Source: Gallionella sp. (lineage in GTDB: Bacteria > Pseudomonadota > Gammaproteobacteria > Burkholderiales > Gallionellaceae). Taken from it: a stretch of DNA of 11,186 nt. A program made the position numbers and the translations under genes. Shown here piece after piece: positions 1 to 6,867 of the stretch. The first letter of the stretch is position 1; every line of letters starts with the position of its first letter. The stretch lies in assembly GCA_024654105.1 (NCBI GenBank), contig JANLID010000082.1, positions 1-11,186 of the forward strand. The letters are read 5' to 3'. The notes beneath the pieces are model-generated. The model had not been told where the DNA came from. It made no database searches and was given only the letters and a program-made list of their open reading frames with translations.

Positions 1-57
1 CAGCGCCACCAACAAACCGACGAACCAGTCCCTTTTCCAGAACGATACCTTATCCAT
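1..57 (-). CDS. Partial gene, N-terminus only: membrane protein, possibly CHASE2-type
   Basis: Read on the minus strand, an ATG at 57-55 opens a frame that stays open to the window edge (19 codons). It is preceded by a GGGGAG ribosome binding site about five bases upstream. The visible protein begins MDKVSFWKRDWFVGLLVAL: a basic start followed by a hydrophobic run, as expected for an N-terminal membrane anchor. This kind of start (aromatic and basic residues, then DWF-hydrophobic) recalls CHASE2-domain sensors with kinase or adenylate cyclase outputs. That would suit a nearby kinase carrying a cyclic-nucleotide-binding domain, but 19 residues cannot establish it. The existence of a gene is fairly well supported; the family is a guess. 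Confidence 0.55.
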   Translation of the reverse strand, partial: MDKVSFWKRDWFVGLLVAL

Positions 58-70
58 TGCCACTCCCCGA

Positions 71-87
71 TGCTTGTTTGTCAAGCA
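71..87 (-). repeat. Small inverted repeat upstream of the edge gene
   Basis: TGCTTG and CAAGCA form a 6-bp perfect inverted repeat around a 5-base loop, immediately upstream of the ribosome binding site of the gene running off the left edge. It could be a leader hairpin or a chance repeat. The rest of 58-170 is AT-rich and shows no clear promoter. Confidence 0.25.
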
Positions 88-170
88 AATTACGCCGTGG
101 ATATTAGAGTATTTTCCGGTAATGCACCATAATCCTTCTGATTTGCAGCGAATTTAATTTAGGGAATAAT

Positions 171-596
171 TTATTTAACCAGCAGCACCGGACAGCTTGC
201 CAAATGCAGCACCTTGTTTACCACCGAACCCAGCAGTAACGATTGCAATCCTCCCTGACCCTGCCTGCCCATAACAATGTAATCGACAGACTGCTCGTTG
301 GCGTATTGCACAATCGCTTCTGCCGGCGTGCCGATACTGATGTGGTACTGGTAGGGCAGTGCGGCGGCATCCAGCGTTGCACGCGCCGGTTGCAGTGCCG
401 TCAGGCCCTGTTCCCGGTAGTAATCGTTAATCGTTTCCTGGTTGATGAACAGCTTGACGTTGCCGGCCGCCACATTCCATTGCACGTTCAGCAGCAGCAG
501 TTGCGGCGGCTCTTTCAGTGCGGCGATATGCTTGATCGCATGATCAAGCGCACGCTGTGCATTGGCCGAACCATCCACCGGAATCAGTATCTTCAT
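171..596 (-). CDS. Universal stress protein, UspA family (ATP-binding type)
   Basis: A 141-residue single-domain Usp protein, the usual family length. It begins MKILIPVDGS, with the family's first beta strand and the Asp that contacts adenine. Near the C-terminus it has the nucleotide motif G-X2-G-X9-G-S (GRQG...LGSV), followed by the closing strand CPVLLVK, so it should bind ATP as a cytosolic homodimer. Two ATGs lie side by side. AAGGAG sits only 4 bases before the first (599) but 7 before the second (596), so 596 is preferred. The gene starts 12 bases after the TerC-type gene ends, on the same strand, so the two are probably co-transcribed. The family's role is stress survival; the specific role is unknown. 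The downstream region is AT-rich without a convincing terminator hairpin. Confidence 0.93.
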   Translation of the reverse strand: MKILIPVDGSANAQRALDHAIKHIAALKEPPQLLLLNVQWNVAAGNVKLFINQETINDYYREQGLTALQPARATLDAAALPYQYHISIGTPAEAIVQYANEQSVDYIVMGRQGQGGLQSLLLGSVVNKVLHLASCPVLLVK

Positions 597-608
597 CATC
601 TTTCTCCT

Positions 609-1370
609 TTACGATTTATTGTGCGAGTTGGGCGACTGGCCGCCCATTCCTGCCGAAACTGATTCATCCACCAGATCGACCACCGGCGCAGAAACAGCCT
701 TGCGCAGCGCCAGCCATTTGCCGATAACCACCACCAGCAACGCACACGAGGCCGGAACCAGCCAGTGCAGGTAGTGGCGTGTTTCGAGCATGGCTGCGAG
801 CAGCGCCTCGCCGATTAGCATCTCGCCCGCCACATAACCGAGCAGCGCCCCGCCCGCATAGATAATAAAGGGATAGCGGTCAATCAGCTTCAGCACCATC
901 TGGCTGCTCCACGCGATCATCGGGATGCTGATCAGCAGGCCGAAAACCAGCAACCATACGTTGCCCTTGGCCGCCGCAGCCACACCCAGCACGTTGTCCA
1001 GGCTCATCACGAAGTCGGCGACGATGATGGTCTTGATCGCACCGAACAGGCGCGTGCCGGCCTTGATGTTGTCCGCATTGTGCTCCTCTTCCGGCAGGAT
1101 CAGCTTGACGCCGACCCATAGCAACAGCAACGCACCGGCCAGTTTCAGATAAGGCAGCGCGAGCAGCCCGACCGCAAAGAAGGTCAGCACAATGCGCAAG
1201 CCGATCGCGCCACCGACACCAAACAGAATACCTTTTCTGCGCTGATGCGATGGTAGATTGCGGCACGCCAGTGCGATCACCACCGCGTTGTCGGCGCTCA
1301 GCAGCAGATCGATCATGATGATCTTGAACACATCCATCCAGAACTGGGGAGTAGAAAACATTTCCAGCAT
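609..1370 (-). CDS. TerC/YjbE-family integral membrane protein, probable metal (Mn) transporter
   Basis: A 253-residue inner-membrane protein with about seven hydrophobic helices, matching the short TerC-family members of the YjbE/YkoY type. The family's acidic repeat is present twice. Helix 1 carries LLLSADNAVVIALA and a middle helix carries VADFVMSLDNVLGVAAA; these S-x-D-N motifs are thought to form the metal site. Characterised relatives (Alx in E. coli, TerC proteins of Bacillus) handle Mn(II) efflux or metalation of secreted enzymes, so Mn handling is likely but not proven here. The frame could begin at 1415, but the ATG at 1370 has AAGG eight bases upstream and starts just before helix 1 (MLEMFSTPQFW), so it is chosen. 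The C-terminal tail of about 30 residues is polar. The usp gene follows within 12 bases. Confidence 0.9.
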   Translation of the reverse strand: MLEMFSTPQFWMDVFKIIMIDLLLSADNAVVIALACRNLPSHQRRKGILFGVGGAIGLRIVLTFFAVGLLALPYLKLAGALLLLWVGVKLILPEEEHNADNIKAGTRLFGAIKTIIVADFVMSLDNVLGVAAAAKGNVWLLVFGLLISIPMIAWSSQMVLKLIDRYPFIIYAGGALLGYVAGEMLIGEALLAAMLETRHYLHWLVPASCALLVVVIGKWLALRKAVSAPVVDLVDESVSAGMGGQSPNSHNKS

Positions 1371-1403
1371 TGCCTGACCTTTCTGTAGCGGGATTTTTTG
1401 CAT

Positions 1404-1425
1404 CGCGCGCCGCACCTGGCGCGCG
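1404..1425 (-). promoter_or_regulatory. GC-rich leader hairpin upstream of the TerC-type gene
   Basis: A perfect 8-bp inverted repeat (CGCGCGCC / GGCGCGCG) with a 6-base loop lies about 34 bases upstream of the chosen start. Neither strand has a T-tract after it, so it is not a classical terminator. On the gene's strand it is followed by an A-run and then the ribosome binding site. TerC-type genes elsewhere are often controlled by leader RNAs, such as the Mn-sensing yybP-ykoY element. The conserved GGGGAGUA loop of that riboswitch was not found here, so any regulatory role is inference. Confidence 0.4.
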
Positions 1426-1559
1426 GGCGCAATCTTACCGAATTACCCGTAACAACGCGGTGATACTTGCAAAGGCCGAGCATACTGCAGAACCGCATCG
1501 CGGAATTGCGTTACGGCGAGGCAAGTGTTAGTTTATCCAAAACAACTTGAGAGCGTTTC

Positions 1560-2843
1560 ATGTCCGTCCAATTACCATACAGGCTAGGCAAATACGAACT
1601 GACCCGGCAGATCGGCGAAGGCGCCACGGGAAAAGTCTACTACGCGCTGGATACCTTTTCCGGCCGGGAAGTTGCGGTGAAACTGATCGACCAGGATATC
1701 CTCGCCGATGCCGAATTCAGCGAAGAATGCCGCAAGCAATTCCTCAACGAAGCCTCGCTCGCAGGCCGGCTGGCGCACCCGCACATCGCCGCTATTCTGG
1801 AAGCCTCCGTCACGGAGGATGCCGGGTACGTCGTGATGGAATATGTGCCGGAAGGTAATCTTTCGCGCTACACCTACCCGGATGCGCTGCTACCGGTCGG
1901 AGAGGTACTCCAGATCATCTTCAAGTGTTGCGGCGCGCTCGACTATGCGTTCCGTCGTGGCGTCATCCATCGGGACATCAAACCTGCCAACATTATGGTT
2001 GTGTCCGGTACCAACGTGAAAATCGCGGACTTCGGCGCAGCCGTGTTCTACCAGGCGCAGGTCACACAAAAACTGACTGTCGGCACCCCCTCTTATATGT
2101 CCCCGGAACAGCTCAATGGCCGCCGCCTGACTCATCTCAGCGACATGTATTCGCTCGGGATCGTGGCATATGAGCTTCTCACTGGCGTGTTGCCGTTCCG
2201 TGGCCGGGACATACTCGAATTATTCGATGCCATCACCAAGCAGGAAGCGGTGCCGCCGAGTACGCACCGGCCGGAGCTTCCCGCGAAGCTTGACAGAATG
2301 GTGATGCGGATGATCACCAAGAACCCGGATGACCGCTATCTCAGTTGGGCGGACCTTGCGCTCGAGATTGCCGAAACAGGCCGCTTCAGCAAATTCCAGC
2401 AGGGCTTCTCCGACAGCGATAAATTCAACATGCTGCGCACAAGCGATACGCTGCGTGAATTTTCCGCCCCCGAAATCTGGGAGCTCGTTCAGGCCAGCGT
2501 ATGGACTAAATTTCCGGATAGAACCATCCTTCTGCGCGAAGACGAGCCGGGTCAGAGCATGTACTTCCTGGTCTCCGGGCAGATGAAGGTCACCAAGCAC
2601 GGTCGATTGCTCAACGTCATCAAGGCTGGCGAATACTTCGGCGAAATGGCCTACATCCGCCGCGAAACAAACCGGCAGGCCACACTGGAAGCGCTATCAG
2701 ATGTAACCGTCGCCGAATTCCCGTTTACTGCGCTGGAAAAACTCAACCCAAGCTGCGAATCGCGTTTTACCAAGACCCTGCTGCTCTCCATGACTGACCG
2801 GCTCATGCTGGCGGGAGACCGCATCGTGCGCATGCATGGTTGA
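1560..2843 (+). CDS. Ser/Thr protein kinase fused to a C-terminal cyclic-nucleotide-binding domain
   Basis: A 427-residue cytosolic protein with no membrane segment. Residues 11-270 form a Hanks-type kinase: glycine loop GEGATG (19-24), VAVK with catalytic Lys41, helix-C Glu64, catalytic loop HRDIKPANIM (137-146), DFG (157-159), activation segment GTPSYMSPE (175-183) and D195 in the helix-F region. All catalytic residues are intact. Residues about 310-410 form a cNMP-binding fold, with FLVSGQMKV and the phosphate-cassette-like stretch GEYFGEMA...RQAT (358-375). Its Glu and Arg sit where cAMP/cGMP-binding proteins have them, so nucleotide regulation is plausible. It lacks the PASTA and transmembrane parts of PknB-like kinases. 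The start at 1560 has GAGAG seven bases upstream. The gene is divergent from the TerC-usp pair and ends before a strong terminator. Its substrates are unknown. Confidence 0.94.
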   Translation: MSVQLPYRLGKYELTRQIGEGATGKVYYALDTFSGREVAVKLIDQDILADAEFSEECRKQFLNEASLAGRLAHPHIAAILEASVTEDAGYVVMEYVPEGNLSRYTYPDALLPVGEVLQIIFKCCGALDYAFRRGVIHRDIKPANIMVVSGTNVKIADFGAAVFYQAQVTQKLTVGTPSYMSPEQLNGRRLTHLSDMYSLGIVAYELLTGVLPFRGRDILELFDAITKQEAVPPSTHRPELPAKLDRMVMRMITKNPDDRYLSWADLALEIAETGRFSKFQQGFSDSDKFNMLRTSDTLREFSAPEIWELVQASVWTKFPDRTILLREDEPGQSMYFLVSGQMKVTKHGRLLNVIKAGEYFGEMAYIRRETNRQATLEALSDVTVAEFPFTALEKLNPSCESRFTKTLLLSMTDRLMLAGDRIVRMHG

Positions 2844-2931
2844 CCGGCAGCGGTTCCTAAACTCCAATAGTCATGCACTTTAGCGTGTGCTAACTGTCGA
2901 AAAATAGAACTGTTCAGTTTCTCCAAAATAA

Positions 2932-2966
2932 AATACCCCGCCGCAAGCGGCGGGGTATTAATTTTG
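2932..2966. terminator. Bidirectional rho-independent terminator
   Basis: A perfect 12-bp stem (AATACCCCGCCG / CGGCGGGGTATT) with a CAAG loop lies between two convergent genes. On the plus strand it is followed by AATTTTGG; on the minus strand by TTTTATTTTGG. It can therefore end the kinase transcript from the left and, better, the porin transcript from the right. The remaining bases between the two genes (2844-2931 and 2967-3078) hold no recognisable gene. Confidence 0.9.
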
Positions 2967-3078
2967 GAAAGCTTCTATGCCTTCACCGCGACGTGTCCGC
3001 GCAATCCATAAGTTATATCGATTGTGCTAGCCACGAGTCAGGATGCGCGAACTGCCGGCATCCCGGTCATCGAGTCAC

Positions 3079-5304
3079 TCAAATATCCCAGCGGTAACCG
3101 GCATAGTAATAGCGCCTGTTGGAGTTGTTAGGAGATGCACCGCCCTTTACGGTCTCGTCCTCCTGATTTATCTCGGCCTCAAAGCTCAAGTTATTCCCCA
3201 GGCGATAAAGCGCCCTTAATGACGGGTTGATGCGCTCCAGTTTTTCACCATCGCTCTTGTCCTGGTAATAAAGCCGCAGCGAAGTGTCAATCTGCCATCC
3301 CTCATAAGGCCTTGCCACATGAGTTACAGCGTAGGACTGCGCGCTGTAGGTTATTGGGCCGGTCGTGCTCTTGGCGTCAATGTAACTGCCGCTGAAAACG
3401 GTCATGTCGTTGGAGAAAAACAATCCGCTGCCGATGGCGCGCGCAGAATAGACGTAGGTATTACCCGTGCTTTTTTGCGCCGCATACTGCGTCGGCAGCT
3501 GGGCAGTCAGCGGCAGGTTCTGCGATGCATCGGTCGCACCCATGCTGCTGACCTGAATGTCCCCACCCAACTGCCATTGCTCCGAGTAAGGATGCATCAG
3601 GCCCAGCGAAAGCATAGTCATCATCGGCGTGATGCGCTTAATGTCCTCACGCGCTGCGCGATCGCCGATGGTATTGACCAATGTGCCGATATCCATTCCC
3701 GTTACATCGCTGGCCGAAGTCAGCATCAGTACCGGTGAACGGCGGTAATCAAAGGTCAGGTAATAATTTGTGCCAGCATCGGCATTCCAGTTGGCCTGGA
3801 ACATGGCGATATTGAGTGCATCGAAGGAGGTGTCGTAATCGACCAGGGCGAAATAGTTCTGTTTCGGATCAAAGTAACGCGCTTCGAACCCAACCGCCTG
3901 CCGGTCCGTTCTGCTGCCGATATCTTGCTGTATGACGAATGCATTACCGCTCCAGTTCGCGGGCAATGACAGCAGGTCAATACCGGCGCCGTAGAACGTC
4001 TTGTTGTAGGGGCTGCCAAACTCGACCACGTTGCCTGCAACGCCATTCAAACGCCAATCCTGCGAGAAGTTGTAACCGGCAAAAGCGCCGTCGAATCTGC
4101 CCAGCACACCGCCGCCGGAGGCGGTTTGCCGGCCCAGACGCATCATATAGCCCAACTCGCGATCGCTATTTTCGTAATAGGCTGCATTGAGCCGGTTAGT
4201 GCCGGGCTTGCTTGGGTTCTTGAGGTAATAACGCGTGTCAACATCGCGGACCACGAGACGGCTATCCGACGATCCGGAGCGGCTGCGCGCCATCAAGTCC
4301 AAACTGGAAACGAGGGCGTTCTGGTCGGTACGTGCGGTATGTTGTGGATTGATTGCATTCGCGTTAGCGGTCTGAGAACACTGCTCGCCTACCGGCACTA
4401 ATGCGGGGTTATCCAGTTGAGCCTGGGAGCAAATGATAACGCGCAGTGGCTCTAATATCGTGCTTGAATTGCCATAATAGCGGGTCTGGCCAAGGCCGCC
4501 GGAAACCTGCCAACCGGTATCTTCCTGGCGGCGCTCCGCGCGAACGACAGGTTCGGCGGCTGGTATGGCAGCAAGTTTTGCCAGGCGCTCGTTGACGCGC
4601 GCGATGCCATCACCTTTTGGATAGTTTTTGACATAAAACTCGTATTCGGTACGCGCTTTGGCATTTTCACCATTTTGCTCATATGCCATGCCAATCAGCT
4701 CCTGGGCTTCCTGGGAACTTGCGTTGGGCGGCAGATTCAGCAGTGAATTTAACGCCTCAATGGCCGCAGCCGGTTCTTTGCTGTTCAGGGCGCTTTTTGC
4801 TTTTTCCAGATAGCCGCGAGCCATGCTTTCGGTCTCTGCGGGTGAAGGCGCCAGCATCGCCTTGGCGTCCGCTGCAATGGGAACGAAAATGCTGATACTG
4901 CGAGCATCGCTACCTTGCCGCACGCGAAATTTGGTCGATGCTGGGAACGTCACCAGCATCGAAGAATCTGGCTCCGGGTAGCGGAACTTTGCGCCGGCAA
5001 ATATTTCGCCCTTGGGTAGCCTGGTTTCTTCGATAGCCCCCCCGGTAGGATCAGGGTCTATTCCAGTTACAGCGAAATAAATATTCAGGCTACTACCCTC
5101 GTTAGTCGGTGAGTGGCGTTGATACTGGATCTGCGTATCTAAATGGATGACGATTTCAGCCTCATCACCGGCACGCTGCACCTCAACCCGGTTGATGATA
5201 TGCGCCAGCGCGCTCACGGGCAAGCATAGTGCCAACAACATTACCCCCAAGAGCCGCACCGACATGGCTGCCGGCGAGCGATCCGATTTAATTTCAGTTC
5301 TCAT
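3079..5304 (-). CDS. Outer-membrane beta-barrel (porin-like) with N-terminal periplasmic domain and TPRs
   Basis: A 741-residue protein with a Sec signal peptide (hydrophobic core LLGVMLLALCLPV, cleavage after SALA, about residue 34). Residues 35-145 are strand-rich and contain alternating hydrophobic runs such as EIVIHLDTQIQYQ, LNIYFAV and ISIFVPIA, resembling an AMIN-like or other beta-sandwich periplasmic domain. Residues 158-245 are helical and TPR-like (ARGYLEKAKSAL, AAAIEALNSLL, MAYEQNGENAKARTEYEFYV). From about 264 to the end, alternating aromatic and polar strands continue to a terminal YYYAGYRWDI, typical of an outer-membrane barrel with room for about 20-24 strands. C292 and C309 could close a disulfide in a loop. 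The start at 5304 has AGGGGA five bases upstream. It is the last gene of the multiheme cytochrome cluster, so it is proposed as the sheath that lets a cytochrome pass electrons across the outer membrane. It is not a recognisable MtrB by eye. Confidence 0.85.
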   Translation of the reverse strand: MRTEIKSDRSPAAMSVRLLGVMLLALCLPVSALAHIINRVEVQRAGDEAEIVIHLDTQIQYQRHSPTNEGSSLNIYFAVTGIDPDPTGGAIEETRLPKGEIFAGAKFRYPEPDSSMLVTFPASTKFRVRQGSDARSISIFVPIAADAKAMLAPSPAETESMARGYLEKAKSALNSKEPAAAIEALNSLLNLPPNASSQEAQELIGMAYEQNGENAKARTEYEFYVKNYPKGDGIARVNERLAKLAAIPAAEPVVRAERRQEDTGWQVSGGLGQTRYYGNSSTILEPLRVIICSQAQLDNPALVPVGEQCSQTANANAINPQHTARTDQNALVSSLDLMARSRSGSSDSRLVVRDVDTRYYLKNPSKPGTNRLNAAYYENSDRELGYMMRLGRQTASGGGVLGRFDGAFAGYNFSQDWRLNGVAGNVVEFGSPYNKTFYGAGIDLLSLPANWSGNAFVIQQDIGSRTDRQAVGFEARYFDPKQNYFALVDYDTSFDALNIAMFQANWNADAGTNYYLTFDYRRSPVLMLTSASDVTGMDIGTLVNTIGDRAAREDIKRITPMMTMLSLGLMHPYSEQWQLGGDIQVSSMGATDASQNLPLTAQLPTQYAAQKSTGNTYVYSARAIGSGLFFSNDMTVFSGSYIDAKSTTGPITYSAQSYAVTHVARPYEGWQIDTSLRLYYQDKSDGEKLERINPSLRALYRLGNNLSFEAEINQEDETVKGGASPNNSNRRYYYAGYRWDI

Positions 5305-5405
5305 GAATTTCCCCTGTTAAAAAATTTGCAACAACCTGACCTATTGCCGCGTAATGCATAGCTTCCAAACCAGTAATCCGAATAAAAAATTCTAATCTCA
5401 TCAAT

Positions 5406-5433
5406 GCGGCTGAGATCACGTTTCCTCAGTCGC
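5406..5433. repeat. Imperfect hairpin between the 11-heme and porin genes
   Basis: GCGGCTGAG and CTCAGTCGC can form a 9-bp stem around a 10-base loop (one G-U pair if transcribed on the plus strand, one A-C mismatch on the minus strand). It sits in the 268-base gap between the 11-heme cytochrome and the porin. On the plus strand it is followed by TTTTC, yet no plus-strand gene precedes it. On the gene strand it could be a leader or processing hairpin. Weak evidence. Confidence 0.25.
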
Positions 5434-5455
5434 TTTTCAATTTCTCCGGCAGCGC

Positions 5456-5481
5456 CAACCGTAAGCGCTATCGAACGGTTG
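5456..5481. repeat. Inverted repeat CAACCGT-N12-ACGGTTG
   Basis: A perfect 7-bp inverted repeat with a 12-base spacer lies about 150 bases upstream of the porin start and 90 bases past the stop of the 11-heme gene. Its size suits a regulator operator or a small hairpin. No regulator can be named. Confidence 0.3.
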
Positions 5482-5572
5482 CGTATTTTAGCAGGCTTTT
5501 GGCCACAAAAAACCAGTATTTTGTGTGTTTGAAAAGTACTGCAACCAGCCGGAACGCGTCATCTATTTCAGG

Positions 5573-6586
5573 TCAATCCCATGCGGAATACGCCGACCCC
5601 TTGTTCCCTAATGGCCTGTGGCAACCGGACATGGAGCAGTCAGTCGGCACCGTACCCCCTTTTGCTTCGTGGGTCAGCGACTTCTTTTCCATGTTGCCCA
5701 GGTAGCTCGTCCCCTTGGTATGGCAAGCCTTGCACCAGCCAATACCATTTCCCGAGCTACCGTTGTGATTCATCCTGTAGGTAGACCAGCTTGTCTTGCT
5801 GGTATGACACGCATCGCATGCCATTCCCATGCCCAATTGAGCCTCGGGAATATGATTGGACGGCTTGCCTGTTGCCGTTGTCCCGTTATGGCAACCGTTG
5901 CAACTGCCCGGCGCGACGCTGCTGTGGCTCATCGTCGCGGGCGTCCAGCCGGTGGTGCGGTGACAGGCGTCGCACGAGGCGGTGGTCGAGACGTGGCTCG
6001 AGTTTTTGCCTTTCGCGGTGGTGCCGTTATGGCAGGAAGCGCAGGTACCCGGCGCGACGCTGCTGTGTTTCATTGTGGTCGGGATCCAGCCGGTCGTTTT
6101 GTGGCAGGTGTCGCATGAGGCAGTAGTAGAAGTATGGCCAGAGTTCTTGCCTTGGGCGGTGGTGCCGTTATGGCAGGAGCTGCAGATGCCCGGCGCCACG
6201 CTGTTGTGGTTGAAAATAACCGGTGTCCAACCGTTGGTACGGTGGCAGGTATCACAACTTGCGGTCGTTGGAATATGGTTTGCAGGTTTGGTGGATGCAC
6301 CCATCCGGTTGCCTGAAATATGGCAGGAGTTGCAATCACGCGGGGTTCCCTTAAAAACCCCCTGAACATGGCAAGACTCACAACGCACCTTGGCGTGAGC
6401 GCCAGAAAGTGAAAATCCGGTTGTAATGTGATTCAGTGGGTTCAAGCGGGAGGGTTTACGCCCATCATCCGGTGTGGCCGCCTGCGCAGCCACACATCCG
6501 AATGCCAGCATGAAACCGGCAAACCAGTAAATTGCAAGGGCAACCATGCGTTGTCCATAGTTTAGGTTATCGTGATTAATTGGCAT
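5573..6586 (-). CDS. Periplasmic multiheme c-type cytochrome, probably 11 hemes
   Basis: A 337-residue secreted protein. The open frame extends to 6709, but the ATG at 6586 has AGGGGA a few bases upstream and leads straight into a signal peptide (VALAIYWFAGFMLAFGCVAAQAA), so it is chosen. Mature length is about 300. There are ten CXXCH motifs (CESCH, CNSCH, CDTCH, CSSCH, CDTCH, CASCH, CDACH, CNGCH, CDACH, CKACH) plus a C-terminal CSMSGCH, which is CX4CH. The mature chain has exactly 11 further histidines, one per site, suggesting 11 bis-His hemes. The middle contains three tandem 47-residue diheme modules (CDTCH...GW-P...HSSVAPG-C-CHNGTTA-GK) also found in the surface lipoprotein of this cluster. 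Size and heme number resemble MtrA, and the gene lies just upstream of the porin, so it is a candidate for the heme wire inside the barrel. That role is inference. Confidence 0.9.
   Translation of the reverse strand: MPINHDNLNYGQRMVALAIYWFAGFMLAFGCVAAQAATPDDGRKPSRLNPLNHITTGFSLSGAHAKVRCESCHVQGVFKGTPRDCNSCHISGNRMGASTKPANHIPTTASCDTCHRTNGWTPVIFNHNSVAPGICSSCHNGTTAQGKNSGHTSTTASCDTCHKTTGWIPTTMKHSSVAPGTCASCHNGTTAKGKNSSHVSTTASCDACHRTTGWTPATMSHSSVAPGSCNGCHNGTTATGKPSNHIPEAQLGMGMACDACHTSKTSWSTYRMNHNGSSGNGIGWCKACHTKGTSYLGNMEKKSLTHEAKGGTVPTDCSMSGCHRPLGNKGSAYSAWD
5855..6277 (-). repeat. Three tandem 141-base coding repeats (47-residue diheme modules)
   Basis: Within the 11-heme cytochrome gene the heme-motif cysteines recur every 47 codons (for example CDTCH, CDTCH, CDACH and CSSCH, CASCH, CNGCH). 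The DNA is similar enough that stretches around the CHNGTTA codons read almost alike in each copy. This points to internal duplication, and it offers sites for recombination and copy-number change. Confidence 0.8.
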
Positions 6587-6725
6587 TGCAATTCCCCTGA
6601 CTATTTGTTGGTTTGATGCTGACCAGCCCATCCCAGCCCCCTTGCCCCGTCTCAGGTTGCGATTGCAATATCCGAGCTGGATTAAAGCCACTGCTGAGCA
6701 AACATTCATATCCTATACAAAGCAA

Positions 6726-6744
6726 CCTTAAGGGATACTTAAGG
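6726..6744. repeat. Perfect palindrome CCTTAAG-N5-CTTAAGG
   Basis: A 7-bp perfect inverted repeat with a 5-base centre lies in the 281-base gap between the 24-heme gene and the 11-heme gene, about 140 bases upstream of the latter's start. The dyad size suits a dimeric regulator; no T-tract follows on the gene strand, which argues against a terminator. No regulator is identified. Nothing else clear was seen in 6587-6867. Confidence 0.4.
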
Positions 6745-6867
6745 CAAATCGAATTCCCAAGTACGCATTTTTTGTAGTGAAGCCATCCGCCTATTTTTTT
6801 GAGGAAAACATCGTGCACGGTGCCCTATTGTCCCATGCGAAGTCTGTAGCGGTTTTTCAACCCCCGG

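Noticed and set aside
79..84. TTGACA -35 box on the minus strand ahead of the left-edge gene
   Set aside because: A matching -10 at 17 bases would fall on the start codon, and no TATAAT-like element is there.
1506..1535. TTGCGT-N17-TAGTTT as a kinase promoter
   Set aside because: Spacing is right, but only three of six bases match in each box, no better than chance.
1371..1559. yybP-ykoY Mn riboswitch ahead of the TerC-type gene
   Set aside because: The conserved GGGGAGUA loop and its partner were not found in the leader on the gene strand.
3319..4401. Plus-strand frames opposite the porin gene
   Set aside because: They are short, mutually overlapping and domain-free, while the minus frame has a signal peptide, TPRs and barrel strands throughout.
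5581..6365. Several overlapping plus-strand frames opposite the 11-heme gene
   Set aside because: They are shadows kept open by the repeated, low-stop composition of the heme modules; their peptides are repetitive Trp/Gln/Val patterns without domains.
6587..6709. Upstream extension of the 11-heme protein to 6709
   Set aside because: The extra 41 residues would precede the signal peptide and have no binding site, whereas 6586 has AGGGGA and starts directly before the signal peptide.
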